From positions 2,232,001 through 2,296,000 of the forward strand of contig NZ_JACCBM010000001.1 of NCBI RefSeq assembly GCF_013409865.1: a stretch of 64,000 nt of DNA, read 5' to 3'. How positions within the stretch are numbered: the first letter of the stretch is position 1; the number at the start of each line of letters is the position of its first letter. Source of the stretch: Herbiconiux flava (GTDB lineage Bacteria > Actinomycetota > Actinomycetes > Actinomycetales > Microbacteriaceae). The position numbers and the translations under genes were made by a program. Below, one piece after another: positions 36,050-44,700 of the stretch. The notes under the pieces are model-generated. The model saw only the letters and a list, made by a program, of their open reading frames with translations, was not told where the DNA came from and did no database searches.

Positions 36050-36825
36050 AGCGCGTAGCCGCCGGTCGCGAGGATGTCCTCGCCGGTGATCCAGGCCGAG
36101 TCGTCGGAGACCAGGAACGCGATGACCTTCCCGATGTCGGCCGGCTCGCCGATGCGGCCGAACGCGGTCTTGGCGGCGAGCCCGTCGATCACCTCGGGGA
36201 ATCGCTCGAAGGCGTTGTCGCCGAGACGGGTGCGGGTCGGGCCGGGCGAGACCGAGTTCACGCGGATCGCCCGGCCGCTCAGCTCCTTCGCGAGGTAGCG
36301 GGTGGCGGTGGCGAGCCCGCCCTTCATCGCCGCGTACCCCGAGTAGCCGGGTTCGGTGTCGCCCGGCCGCACCGCGCTGCTGGAGGTGTTCACGATCGCG
36401 CCGCCGTGCTCGATCAGGGGCAGGAGGGCCTGGGTGAGGAAGTACGGGCCGCGCAGCAGCACGCGGTAGTAGGCGTCGAGGGCGTCCTCGGTCATCTCCT
36501 CGAAGGCCAGGCCGCCGCCGAAGCCGGCGTTGTTCACCAGGGCGTGGATGCTCGTAGCGCCCCATTCGCTGCTCAGCACCCTCGTGAGGGCGGTCGTAAA
36601 CGCGGGGAAGGTGTCGGTGCGGCCGATGTCGAGGGGGAGCGCGACGGCGGTGCCGCCGGCCTCGCGGATCTCCTCGACGGTTCGCTCGGCACCCTCGGGG
36701 CGGGCGTTGTAGGTGACGACGACGCCCATTCCGCGGGCGGCGATCTCGATGGCGGCGCCGCGTCCGATGCCGGAGCTCGCTCCGGTGACGACGACGATCT
36801 TCTGGTTGCTGGTCTGTTCGCTCAT
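36046..36825 (-). CDS. SDR family oxidoreductase
   Basis: Start ATG 36825 (MSEQTSNQK); a TTG at 36837 is the alternative. The 259-aa classical SDR has cofactor motif VTGASSGIG (about residues 14-22), NNAG, the catalytic Ser (NTSSSAV), YSGYAAMKGG with Tyr and Lys, and the SPGPTRT turn. The pattern after the second strand (YNARPE) suggests NADP preference; the substrate is unknown. It is divergent from the AraC regulator at 36948, a common pairing in which the regulator controls the SDR. It couples to the LtrA gene by a 4-base overlap. Confidence 0.88.
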   Translation of the reverse strand: MSEQTSNQKIVVVTGASSGIGRGAAIEIAARGMGVVVTYNARPEGAERTVEEIREAGGTAVALPLDIGRTDTFPAFTTALTRVLSSEWGATSIHALVNNAGFGGGLAFEEMTEDALDAYYRVLLRGPYFLTQALLPLIEHGGAIVNTSSSAVRPGDTEPGYSGYAAMKGGLATATRYLAKELSGRAIRVNSVSPGPTRTRLGDNAFERFPEVIDGLAAKTAFGRIGEPADIGKVIAFLVSDDSAWITGEDILATGGYAL

Positions 36826-36947
36826 ACCTTCAGCCAAGCGCCGGCGGCTCGCTGCGGGTTAGGGGATTCCGCTCGACTCCTTGCACAGAACTGCTGCGCA
36901 CGCCACAAATGGATGCCCTGAGCCGCCGTTGCTGCTTCACTCGTCTC

Positions 36948-37862
36948 ATGTCGTTCGACGAGTTCCGCAGCCTCGTGGCGCAGCATGCCCCTGGCGGCAT
37001 CACCCCGACCGCCATCCCCGGCGTGCTCGTGTCTCGGATGGACGACGGGGGCGCGCAGGACGAGTCCACGACCGGCACTATCCTCGCGATCGTGGCGCAG
37101 GGCACCAAGCGCATCTCCGTCGGAGGGACGGTGCACGACTACGGCGCAGGCCAGTACCTCGTCGCCTCGGTCGACCTCCCCGTTTCGGGGCACTTCACCG
37201 ACGCTTCGCCTGACCATCCGGCGCTGGGCTTCGGCCTCGAGCTGCGCCCTCAGGTCATCGCCGAGCTGATGCTCACCGCAGCTGCGGCTGACTTCCCCCG
37301 GACGTCTCGGGGGCCATCGCCGTCGGCGATCGCCGTGGGGGACACCTCGCCTCGGCTGCTCGACGCCGTGCTCCGGATGCTCCGGCTGCTCGATCATCCC
37401 CGCGACATCCCGGTGCTCGCCCCGCTGATCGAGCGCGAGATCCTCTGGCTGATCATGTCGGGCGAGCAGGGCGCGACCGTGCGCCAGCTCGGCCTCGCCG
37501 ACAGCAGCCTCAGCCGCGTGCGCCACGTCGTCCGCTGGATGCGGGAGCACTTCGCGGAGTCGCTCCGGGTCGACGACCTCGCGTCGCTCGCGCGGATGAG
37601 CCCCTCGGCGTTCCACCGGGCGTTCCACGCGGTGACGTCGATGAGCCCGATCCAGTACCAGAAGAGCATCCGCCTGCAGGAGGCCCGCCTGCGCCTGATC
37701 GCGGGCTCCGGCTCCGGCTCCGGCTCCGGCGACATCGGCGCGACTGCCTACGCGGTCGGCTACGACAGCCCCTCCCAGTTCAGCCGCGAATACCGCCGCG
37801 CCTTCGGCGCGTCCCCCACCCAAGACGCCGCCGCCCTCCGCGCCCCCGCCCGACGCCAGTAG
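36948..37862 (+). CDS. AraC-family transcriptional regulator
   Basis: Start ATG 36948 (MSFDEFRSLV); an ATG at 36909 is possible. The 304-aa protein has an AraC N-terminal cupin-like domain (VGGTVHDYGAGQYLVASVDL) and a C-terminal double helix-turn-helix: RVDDLASLARMSPSAFHRAF and ATAYAVGYDSPSQFSREYRR. A Gly-Ser run (GSGSGSGSG) encoded by four GGCTCC units is inserted between the two HTH motifs, where families usually have LL or a short turn. It is divergent from the SDR-LtrA operon, its probable target. Confidence 0.88.
   Translation: MSFDEFRSLVAQHAPGGITPTAIPGVLVSRMDDGGAQDESTTGTILAIVAQGTKRISVGGTVHDYGAGQYLVASVDLPVSGHFTDASPDHPALGFGLELRPQVIAELMLTAAAADFPRTSRGPSPSAIAVGDTSPRLLDAVLRMLRLLDHPRDIPVLAPLIEREILWLIMSGEQGATVRQLGLADSSLSRVRHVVRWMREHFAESLRVDDLASLARMSPSAFHRAFHAVTSMSPIQYQKSIRLQEARLRLIAGSGSGSGSGDIGATAYAVGYDSPSQFSREYRRAFGASPTQDAAALRAPARRQ
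37704..37727. repeat. (GGCTCC)4 tandem repeat in araC-type gene
   Basis: Four perfect hexamers encode a Gly-Ser linker between the two DNA-binding helices of the AraC-family protein. The unit number could change without breaking the frame and might alter DNA binding. Confidence 0.7.
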
Positions 37863-37926
37863 TCCTCCTGCCGGATCTCGTCCCGGGAGAATGGAACACC
37901 TGCGGGGCGAGCGGACAGTAGAGGGT

Positions 37927-38523
37927 ATGGGGACGGAAAAGCAGGAGGCGGCGACGTGGACGGCCGCATGCGCGGGCGACTCCGCGGCGTTCGCCTCGAT
38001 CTACGATCTGCATCGGGATCGGGTGTTCGGTCAGGCGCTGAGACTGATGCGGGAGCCGCACGACGCGGAGGACGTGACGGCGCTCGTGTTCCTCGAGGCG
38101 TGGCGCAAGCGTGCATCCGTGCGGGTCGTCGACGGGTCGGTCGTGGCCTGGCTGCTGGTGGCGACGAACAACGTGGTGCGGAACCTCGAGCGCAGCAAGC
38201 GGCGGTATCGCGCCGCGCTGTCCCGGTTGCCCAAGCCGTCGTGGCAGGACGAGCAGCCCGACCATGCGGACTCGGTGGGGGAGCGGATCGACCGGGAGCA
38301 GCGCGACGCCCGGGTGCGCCAGGCGTTCGCCCGGCTGTCGAAATCGGACCAGGACGTGATCACCCTCTGCGTGATCGAAGGGCTGACGCAGACGCAGGCC
38401 GCCGCGGCGCTCGGCGTGCCCGACGGCACCGTGAAGTCGCGGCTGTCCCGGGCGAAGAAGCGCCTGGCCGAGCTGAACGAGGACGAGGACCAGGCCATGA
38501 GCACCGCAGGAGGTGGGAAGTGA
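37927..38523 (+). CDS. ECF RNA polymerase sigma factor
   Basis: 198 aa from ATG 37927. Region 2 is FASIYDLHRDRVFGQALRLM with DAEDVTALVFLEAW; region 4 is QAFARLSKSDQDVITLCVIE with a helix-turn-helix in AAALGVPDGTVKSRLSRAKK. There is no C-terminal extension, so it is a small ECF sigma. The next gene overlaps it by GTGA and encodes a membrane protein with a beta-propeller, which is a likely anti-sigma or partner. This two-gene layout (sigma, then a single-TM PQQ-propeller protein) is common in Microbacteriaceae. Confidence 0.88.
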   Translation: MGTEKQEAATWTAACAGDSAAFASIYDLHRDRVFGQALRLMREPHDAEDVTALVFLEAWRKRASVRVVDGSVVAWLLVATNNVVRNLERSKRRYRAALSRLPKPSWQDEQPDHADSVGERIDREQRDARVRQAFARLSKSDQDVITLCVIEGLTQTQAAAALGVPDGTVKSRLSRAKKRLAELNEDEDQAMSTAGGGK

Positions 38524-40190
38524 ACGAGTCACGATTCGATCCGGAGCGCAGTGCGGCGATCCGCAGCATGCTCATCCAGACGGTCGACGCCGAACCCGAG
38601 CGAGCCCGCCGGGTGCGCCTCCGCGTCGCGCTCGCGACGGTGCTCGCGGCGATCGGGTTGACGTTCGGTGGAACGGCGGTGGCAGTGGCGCTCTCGGGCG
38701 GAGCGCTCTTCACCGTCGGGGCACCCGCGCCGGTCGAGACGACGTCGGCGCCGGTGGCATCGACGCCCACCCCCACCGAGGTGAGCCGGCCCGAGCCGAC
38801 CGCCCCGGCGCATCCGCTCGTCGTCACGGGCGACCGCATCCTGCCCCATGACCTCGTCTCGGCACCGGCCTCGTCACCCGCCTGGTCGATCGATCTTCCG
38901 GTGATCGGCGGGGTTCCCGGATGCTCGTACGACACGATCACTGACGTCGCGGACGGGTATGCGCTCGTGCAGCAGACCCTGATCGTGGGCGACACGACCC
39001 CTGCGGTGTGCGACTCGTCGGTCAACCGGATGGCCGTGACACTCGTGGACACGGCCGTCGGCTCGGTCGTGTGGAGTCGGGAGTGGAGTTGGGACCACAC
39101 CGGGGTCGATTCGACCACCGCGCGCCTGCTGGGGACATCGGGGCGAGTGCTGGTGTGGGATCCGGCAGCCGGTGCGGGGCCGGCCGAGGTGCTCGATCTC
39201 GCCACCGGAGAGACCCTCGGGCCGGTGACCGTGCCGGAGGGATACGGTGTGGGCAATCTGAGTCTGGTGACGGGGGACTCCGGCGATGTGGTCTACCCGG
39301 CGCAACGGCTGGACGCCGAGAGTCAGCGGACGACGGCCTGGTCGATCAGGCGGGCGGATCCTTTGGACCTGGGGAACCCTCGGTGGTCGCACGAATTGGA
39401 GGCCGAGGAGGTGCTGGGCTATAACGCTCCCGGCAACTCCAGCTCGATCGTCGACGTGCCGTTTCATCGGAGCGGCGGACCATGGATCGACGACGTGCTC
39501 GACCTCGACACCGGCGCCGTGATGGCGTCAGGGGTGCCCGACCGCTCATATCTCTCCTTCGACGGGTTCACCCTGCGGGCGAGCGGGTACACCGAGCACT
39601 TCGTCCCCTCGGCCGTCGCGGGTATCGACGACGCCGGGAACGAGGTCTGGACGCGGGAGGACGCGACAGGGATATCCATCGTGCCGATCGACCTGCCGGG
39701 GCAAAAGCCTGCGGCGGTCGGCCTGAACGATGGCAGCGAAGTCGCCCTGTACACCGGTGACGGCCGGCTAGAACTCGTCGACGGCATCACCGGCGAGACG
39801 AAATGGGCCGTGGATGCCCCCGGGTGCGTGATCGACCCCGGCGCCTTCGATCGGAGTGCAGTGGCTCTCGAGTTGCAGCCGGACGGGGTGCTGTTCGACC
39901 CACGGAGGGGCTGCGCGTTCGACCACGAGACGGGGGCGTCCGTCGATCCCGGTGGGCGGCGCGAGGCGGACCTGGGTTCGGCCGTGGTCTACGAGCTCCG
40001 CGGAGGAGCGGGAACGGGCGGACGGAGCACGATCGATGGGGTGGTGCCGGGTTCCGGAACGGCCACGACTCTCGACGCGGTGACCGGGGAGGAGTTGTGG
40101 ACACTCCCGATCGCGTCCGACGAGCGGTGGTGGTCGGCTGGCGGGTACATCGTCGGCACCTCGAACGGCCGGATGTTCGGGATCGGGTGA
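38520..40190 (+). CDS. Single-TM protein with PQQ-like propeller, probable anti-sigma partner
   Basis: GTG start overlapping the sigma gene; 556 aa. The N-terminal 30 residues (NESRFDPERSAAIRSMLIQT) are cytoplasmic and could bind the sigma factor. One transmembrane helix follows (LATVLAAIGLTFGGTAVAVA), then a Pro/Thr linker (TPTPTEVSRPEPTAP) and an extracellular domain of about 430 aa with repeated WSxxL, LxDxxTGE and VDGITGETKW motifs typical of PQQ-like quinoprotein beta-propellers. It probably senses extracellular conditions or ligand and controls the sigma factor. Confidence 0.7.
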   Translation: MNESRFDPERSAAIRSMLIQTVDAEPERARRVRLRVALATVLAAIGLTFGGTAVAVALSGGALFTVGAPAPVETTSAPVASTPTPTEVSRPEPTAPAHPLVVTGDRILPHDLVSAPASSPAWSIDLPVIGGVPGCSYDTITDVADGYALVQQTLIVGDTTPAVCDSSVNRMAVTLVDTAVGSVVWSREWSWDHTGVDSTTARLLGTSGRVLVWDPAAGAGPAEVLDLATGETLGPVTVPEGYGVGNLSLVTGDSGDVVYPAQRLDAESQRTTAWSIRRADPLDLGNPRWSHELEAEEVLGYNAPGNSSSIVDVPFHRSGGPWIDDVLDLDTGAVMASGVPDRSYLSFDGFTLRASGYTEHFVPSAVAGIDDAGNEVWTREDATGISIVPIDLPGQKPAAVGLNDGSEVALYTGDGRLELVDGITGETKWAVDAPGCVIDPGAFDRSAVALELQPDGVLFDPRRGCAFDHETGASVDPGGRREADLGSAVVYELRGGAGTGGRSTIDGVVPGSGTATTLDAVTGEELWTLPIASDERWWSAGGYIVGTSNGRMFGIG

Positions 40191-40267
40191 CGGGGTGCGG
40201 CGGCGCGTTCGTGCCGTCGACCCAGCTCGTCCGCTGAGCCCGACGTCGTCTTCGAGCGGCCCTGCGG

Positions 40268-40465
40268 TCAGCGGCGGACGCCGCCGCGACGGATGCCCAG
40301 CACGATCAGCACTATGCCGATGACCGCGAGCGCCAGGCCGATGTAGAGCCACGTAGGGTCGCCCGTCATCGAGCTGCCCGGGATCAGGTTCGCACCCTGA
40401 CCGGCGAAGACGCCCCCGATCACGAGCGCGACCACACCGACGATGACGAACCCGAGGCTTCTCAT
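40268..40465 (-). CDS. Small membrane protein, 65 aa
   Basis: From ATG 40465 the product is MRSLGFVIVGVVALVIGGVF, then a short Gly/Asn loop (GQGANLIPGSS), a second helix (WLYIGLALAVIGIVLIVLGI) and a basic tail RRGGVRR. Two transmembrane helices in a hairpin are predicted. Proteins of this kind are frequent in actinobacteria, of unknown role. It is downstream of the NAD(P)-binding protein on the same strand. Confidence 0.6.
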   Translation of the reverse strand: MRSLGFVIVGVVALVIGGVFAGQGANLIPGSSMTGDPTWLYIGLALAVIGIVLIVLGIRRGGVRR

Positions 40466-40485
40466 GCTCGTCACGCTACTCGTCT

Positions 40486-41235
40486 TTACCGGCGGGGGAG
40501 TTGCGCGATCCACTCGGCGAAGGTCTGCGTCCCCCGGTCAGCCGCGGGGCCCGCCAGGATCGTGCCGTCGCGGAGCGCCGTGCCGAAGCCGCCGGGCAGC
40601 GGGACCTCCACGATCGGGCCGCGACCGCCTGTCGCCGAGGCGTAGGCGCGCACCATGTCGGCCATCCGCAGTTCTTCGCGGCCTGCCAGATCGGTCGCGT
40701 GGCCGGAGGGGCCGGCCTCGGCGAGGTCGACGAGGCGTGCGGCGACTTCTCGGGCCGCGACCGGCTCGGAGTGCATCCGCGGCACCAGATTGATCGGGCC
40801 GAGCTTCACCTGGCCATAGATCTGCTGGGCGAACTCGTGGAACTGGGTGGCGCGCAGGATCGTCCACGGGACGGGCCCGGCGATCACGAGCTGCTCCTGC
40901 AGCGCCTTCCCCGCGTAGTAGCCGAGCGGCGCCCGGTCGCTGCCGACGATCGACAGGGCGAGGTGGTGGCGCACGCCGGCGGCCCGGGACGCCGCGAGGA
41001 GGTTCGTGGTGACGGCGCCGAAGAAGGCCCGCGAGACCGTGGCCGACTGCGTGCCGACCGACGCGGCATCCACCACCACGTCGACCCCGGCCAGCGCGGG
41101 CGCGAGGCCGGCGCCCGACGTGAGGTCGACCCCGGTCGAGCGGGCGAGCACCACCACGTCGTGACCCCGGCCGCGGGCCGCGTCGACGATGTGGCGGCCG
41201 ACGGTTCCGGTTCCTCCGGCGACGGCCATCATCAT
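40486..41235 (-). CDS. NAD(P)H-binding SDR-like (NmrA-type) protein
   Basis: Three tandem ATGs at 41229-41235 follow GGAAGG; the first is chosen, giving 249 aa. MAVAGGTGTVGRHIVDAARG is an atypical-SDR GxxGxxG nucleotide motif, and the middle (ALSIVGSDRAPLGYYAGKAL then QEQLVIAGPVPWTILRATQF) is the usual NmrA/YcfA-like layout with YxxGK. It overlaps the four-helix membrane protein gene by ATGA and sits downstream of sigJ. Oxidoreductases of this kind are typical targets of ECF41 sigma factors, so it is probably part of the SigJ regulon. Confidence 0.8.
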   Translation of the reverse strand: MMMAVAGGTGTVGRHIVDAARGRGHDVVVLARSTGVDLTSGAGLAPALAGVDVVVDAASVGTQSATVSRAFFGAVTTNLLAASRAAGVRHHLALSIVGSDRAPLGYYAGKALQEQLVIAGPVPWTILRATQFHEFAQQIYGQVKLGPINLVPRMHSEPVAAREVAARLVDLAEAGPSGHATDLAGREELRMADMVRAYASATGGRGPIVEVPLPGGFGTALRDGTILAGPAADRGTQTFAEWIAQLPRR

Positions 41236-41777
41236 GAGGGTGATCCTTCCAGAGTGACGGCGTGCGAATCGGCAGGCGCGGTGCGGGTGTGCGCGCGAGA
41301 GCGAGGTCGGGAGCGCGCCGGAAACAGCAACGGCACGGGCAGCACCACCGTCAGCGCCAGCGAGATCGGCTCCACCACCGCGTCGACCGCGTCGAGCCCG
41401 TGCAGGTGCAGCAGGTGATAGAAGAGGTGCGGCGCCGAGAACACGATCCACGCGACGCCCACCGCCCGCATCGCCGTGACGCTCGTCGACAGAGCCGCGA
41501 CGACTCCGGCACCGGCCAGCGCCAGGTACATCGCCCCCACGTCGCGGATGAGGTGCTCGTTGAAGGGCCCGTCCGCGAGGATCCACTGTCCGAGCATCCC
41601 GTCGGCCACCCCGTCGGGGAAGGTCGCGTACCACTGGGCGGGCCAGATCATCGACCAGCCACCGATCGCCGCAGCCAGCGCGGTCAGCACCCACAGGATT
41701 GCCCGGCGCATCCGGAATTTCGGTGATGGTGAACCGATGCCGATCGGCTCGGGTCTGTCGGGAGCGAGGATGTCCAT
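41232..41777 (-). CDS. Four-helix membrane protein in ECF41 unit
   Basis: 181 aa. After a polar N-terminus there are four hydrophobic stretches: ILWVLTALAAAIGGWSMIWP, VGAMYLALAGAGVVAALSTS, AVGVAWIVFSAPHLFYHLLH and ISLALTVVLPVPLLFPA. This pattern is seen in small membrane proteins near ECF41 sigma genes. Its gene starts about 50 bases after a candidate ECF41 promoter and is coupled to the NAD(P)-binding protein by ATGA. Function unknown. Confidence 0.65.
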   Translation of the reverse strand: MDILAPDRPEPIGIGSPSPKFRMRRAILWVLTALAAAIGGWSMIWPAQWYATFPDGVADGMLGQWILADGPFNEHLIRDVGAMYLALAGAGVVAALSTSVTAMRAVGVAWIVFSAPHLFYHLLHLHGLDAVDAVVEPISLALTVVLPVPLLFPARSRPRSRAHTRTAPADSHAVTLEGSPS

Positions 41778-41825
41778 GGTCCGCCTTTCGTGCGGGCAGC
41801 ACCGTGTGCACCGCCCACCCAGTGA

Positions 41826-41852
41826 GACGAGACAGGGGGTGCGAATGTGATC
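41826..41852 (-). promoter_or_regulatory. Candidate ECF41 (SigJ) promoter
   Basis: Read on the minus strand the site is GATCACA, 16 bases, CGTC. The known ECF41 consensus is TGTCACA-N16-CGTC, so the -10 element and spacing match exactly and the -35 element matches in five of seven positions. The -35 overlaps the sigJ stop codon. The site lies about 50 bases before the membrane protein gene, as expected for a target operon adjacent to its sigma factor. Confidence 0.6.
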
Positions 41853-42756
41853 AGGCGCGGGCGAAGGTGCGGAGCTTGTCGGGGGTCATGGTGAACCAGA
41901 GGTCGGTGATGACGCCGTCCTTCACGTCGAAGCTGACCACCCCTGCGACCACGGCGCCCTGCCGGAACACCATCGCCATGCGCCCGTTGACCGTGTCGAA
42001 CGACCCCATCAGCCCGCTCGGCTTCGACAGGATGCCCAGCACGAACCGCGCCACGCGATCCGCGCCGTAGATCGGCCGCAGCGCCGCCCGCACCTTGCCG
42101 CCGCCGTCGACGCGCATCTCCACCGCCGGGTCGAGCAGGCGCAGCAGCTCGGCGAGCTCGCCCGTGCGGCAGGCCGCCCAGAACTCCTTCACCACCGCCG
42201 TGTGCGTCTCGACGGGTGCCTCGCGCCGCCGCCGCTCGGCCACGTGCTTCCGGGCGGTGGACGCGAGCTTCCGCGCCGCCTGCGGAGTGCGTCCGACGAT
42301 CTCGGCGATCTCGTCGAACGGCACCGCGAACACGTCGTGCAGCACGAACGCCACCCGCTCGGCCGGCGAGAGCGACTCGAGCACGACCAGCAGCGCCATC
42401 GTCACCGAGTCGTCGAGCAGCACCTGGTCGAGCGGGTCGGATGCTCGGCCCACCGGCTCCGGCAGCCACTCCCCGGTGTACTGCTCCCGGCGGTGGCGCG
42501 CCGAACCGAGCACGTCGAGGCAGACGTTGCTCGCGACGCGGGTGAGCCAGGCCTGCGGCGAACGGATGCCCGTGCGCTCGTTCTCGGGGAGGCGGAACCA
42601 GCGAGCGTAGGTCTCCTGCACGGCGTCCTCGGCGTCGGCGGTGGTGCCGAGCATCCGGAAGGCCAGGTTGAGGAGGTGGCGGCGCTCGGCGAGGGCCGCG
42701 GTGTCAGCTGCGGTGTCGGGTGCGGCAGTATCGGCGGCTGCGGCCTCGTTGCTCAC
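41851..42756 (-). CDS. sigJ: ECF41-type RNA polymerase sigma factor SigJ
   Basis: 301 aa with sigma region 2 (HLLNLAFRMLGTTADAEDAV, then YARWFRLP) and region 4 (LSPAERVAFVLHDVFAVPFD with IVGRTPQAARKLASTARKHV). A C-terminal SnoaL-like domain (about residues 190-300) ends with VSFDVKDGVITDLWFTMTPD. This fused C-terminal domain replaces an anti-sigma factor in ECF41 and controls activity. A run of Ala/Asp/Thr (AAADTAAPDTAADTAA) precedes region 2. Its neighbours, a membrane protein and an oxidoreductase, fit the known ECF41 context. Confidence 0.88.
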   Translation of the reverse strand: MSNEAAAADTAAPDTAADTAALAERRHLLNLAFRMLGTTADAEDAVQETYARWFRLPENERTGIRSPQAWLTRVASNVCLDVLGSARHRREQYTGEWLPEPVGRASDPLDQVLLDDSVTMALLVVLESLSPAERVAFVLHDVFAVPFDEIAEIVGRTPQAARKLASTARKHVAERRRREAPVETHTAVVKEFWAACRTGELAELLRLLDPAVEMRVDGGGKVRAALRPIYGADRVARFVLGILSKPSGLMGSFDTVNGRMAMVFRQGAVVAGVVSFDVKDGVITDLWFTMTPDKLRTFARA

Positions 42757-42824
42757 CGGGCTCCTTCGGTCGTCGTGGGGTCGGGCAGCGCCACGCTATC
42801 GCGGGTCGGGCGTCGTCGGTGGGG

Positions 42825-42891
42825 TTGCCGGTGTCGGTGTCGGTGTCGGTGTCGTTGCCGTCGCCGGTGCCGGTGCCGGTGCCGTTGCCGG
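42825..42891. repeat. Degenerate GGTGTC/GGTGCC hexamer repeat
   Basis: About ten hexamers (GGTGTC four times, GTTGCC, GTCGCC, GGTGCC three times, GTTGCC) lie between the divergent sigJ gene and the kinase-like gene, just upstream of the latter's promoter. They are non-coding in my reading. Variation in unit number would change the distance between upstream sites and the promoter. Confidence 0.6.
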
Positions 42892-42909
42892 CCTGCGCCT
42901 GCGCCCGCT

Positions 42910-42940
42910 CCAGGGAACGTGGATGCGCGTGCGGTAGTTT
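42910..42940 (+). promoter_or_regulatory. Shared ECF-type promoter motif, copy 1
   Basis: CCAGGGAACG with GTAGTTTCGCT starting 24 bases after its first base. The GGGAAC -35 and GTAGTT -10 are separated by 16 bases and look like an ECF sigma promoter. The same two elements, at identical spacing, precede the DUF4407 gene (45899-45929). The GTG start at 42949 lies only nine bases after the -10 element, so the transcript is probably leaderless. Confidence 0.55.
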
Positions 42941-42948
42941 CGCTGATC

Positions 42949-44679
42949 GTGTCGGAGCGTGAGGGTCAGGAGCAGGTCGTGTCGCGGGCCGCGGGCATCC
43001 GCGTGCGCGAGGTCGATCTGGGTGGGCGCGCCCCGATCGGCAGCGGGGCCGCGACCGAGGTGCTCCGGCTCGACAGCTTCACCGTGCCCGGCCATCAGGG
43101 CGGTGTCGCGTTCGTGCGGGTGCGCGACGGGAAGGCTCCGGAGTGGGACTCGGCCGTGCTCTCGCGACTCGTCGCCCTGCGCTGGGCGCTCGACGCGCGC
43201 GAGCGCGGGATGCTCGACGCCGTCGCCGCGTGGCCGTTGGCCGTCGTCGAGGGGGACGGCGGCGGGGTGGTGGGGTGTCTCGTGCCGTTGGCCGCACATC
43301 CGTTCTATTACGTGCCCGCCGACGACCCCGAGCACCGCAAGGTCACGCAGAACGCGAAGTGGCTGATCAGCGCGCCGAAGCGGGCTCGGCGGGCGGGGGC
43401 CGCGGCCGTGCCCGAGCGGGACGTCGTCGCCCGCGCCACCGTGCTCGCCCGTGTCAGCCTGCTGCTCGAGGTGCTGCACCGGAACGGCGTCGTCTTCGGC
43501 GACCTGTCGGAGCGGTCGGTGCTGTTCGGGGCGGGCGAGGTCGCGTCGGCGTTCGTGGTGGGCTGCGAGGGCGCCGCGTTCGCGGGCGAGGGTGTGCTGC
43601 AGCGCAACAGCGCGGGGTGGGCGGCGCCGTCGGCTTCGTCTGACTTCGACCTGTCGCGGGAGCCGTCGGTGCAGAGCGTCGAGACCGACCGGTACAAGCT
43701 CGGCCTGCTCGTGCTGCGGGTGCTCGCCCCGGCCGGCGACGGGCTCGACCGCAGCCGTGACGCGTCGCGAGCCGCCGGTGTGCTCGACGAACCGGGCCAG
43801 CGGATGCTCGACCGCGCCCTCGGCGACGACCCCGCCGCCCGCCCCACCGCCGCCGACTGGTATGGCTACCTGCGCGGGCTGGTGGCTTCACAGCTCGCCG
43901 CGCCGGTGATCCGGGGCGTGTCGGTGAGCCCTTCCCTGGTGGCCGAGGGCGACGAGGTGCGGCTGACCGTCGAGGTCGACGGCGCGCGGGAGGTGGTGAT
44001 CGAGATGCCCGGGCGGGCGGACATCCGCCGCGAGGTCGCAGGACGCCTCGTGACCGAGCGCTTCACGGCCCGCCAGAGCGGCCGCATCGGCGTGCGCGCC
44101 TCGAACGCGCACGGCTCGGCCGCGGCGCTGAACGACGTGGTGCGGGTGCTGCCCATCCCGACCCCGGCGCGCATCGCCGTCGCGTCGCCGTCGGTGCCGG
44201 CGGCCCTCGGCGTGCTCCCCGACCTCGCCTCCCTCGAGGCGGCCATGGGCATCTCCCTCCCGCCGGGCAACCCGCGCTCGTCCGCCGCCACTACCCGTTC
44301 TTCCGCCCGTGATGACTCCACCCGGCCCGTGGGTACCTCCACGGCCGACAGCTCTGCGACGACCGCGAGCGCCACTACCGCCGGATCCACCCCGCCCGAC
44401 GTCTCCCCGTTCGACCGCGTCGCCGCGCTCCGCGCGCGCCTCGAGGCCGACGCCCTCCCGCTCCACGACATCCTCCGCATCGGCATCGAGGCCGAACGCG
44501 CCTCCCGCGAACCCCTCTTCCCCACCGTCGAGCACTTCCTGGCCGACGTCGACCTCCCGAACGCAACCGACATCGACCCTCAGAAGCTCCCGAACGACGA
44601 GCCCGAGCACCCACCGCAGGCCGAACGCCGAGAGCCCGCCCCGGATGAACACCGAGAGCCCGCCCCGGACGAACGGTAG
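42949..44679 (+). CDS. Kinase-like (probable pseudokinase) protein with Ig-like domain
   Basis: GTG start at 42949 close behind the promoter; 576 aa. Residues about 40-310 look like a protein-kinase fold: LLLEVLHRNGVVFGDLSERS with the HxN/GDL loop at 177-187 where Asp185 equals the catalytic Asp. The following Asn of active kinases is Ser, and the DFG position reads CEG, so it may bind ATP without phosphotransfer. Residues about 325-410 form an Ig-like domain (SPSLVAEGDEVRLTVEVDGA). A Thr/Ser/Ala linker and an acidic Pro-rich tail with a REPAPDEH repeat follow. No membrane segment. The shared promoter links it to the DUF4407 protein. Confidence 0.6.
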   Translation: MSEREGQEQVVSRAAGIRVREVDLGGRAPIGSGAATEVLRLDSFTVPGHQGGVAFVRVRDGKAPEWDSAVLSRLVALRWALDARERGMLDAVAAWPLAVVEGDGGGVVGCLVPLAAHPFYYVPADDPEHRKVTQNAKWLISAPKRARRAGAAAVPERDVVARATVLARVSLLLEVLHRNGVVFGDLSERSVLFGAGEVASAFVVGCEGAAFAGEGVLQRNSAGWAAPSASSDFDLSREPSVQSVETDRYKLGLLVLRVLAPAGDGLDRSRDASRAAGVLDEPGQRMLDRALGDDPAARPTAADWYGYLRGLVASQLAAPVIRGVSVSPSLVAEGDEVRLTVEVDGAREVVIEMPGRADIRREVAGRLVTERFTARQSGRIGVRASNAHGSAAALNDVVRVLPIPTPARIAVASPSVPAALGVLPDLASLEAAMGISLPPGNPRSSAATTRSSARDDSTRPVGTSTADSSATTASATTAGSTPPDVSPFDRVAALRARLEADALPLHDILRIGIEAERASREPLFPTVEHFLADVDLPNATDIDPQKLPNDEPEHPPQAERREPAPDEHREPAPDER

Positions 44680-44700
44680 TCGGAGCGCCGATGCCGGCGG

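Noticed and set aside
37892..37924. GGAAC and GTAGAG upstream of the ECF sigma gene
   Set aside because: The spacing differs from the shared motif at 42910 and 45899, so autoregulation by the same promoter type is not supported.
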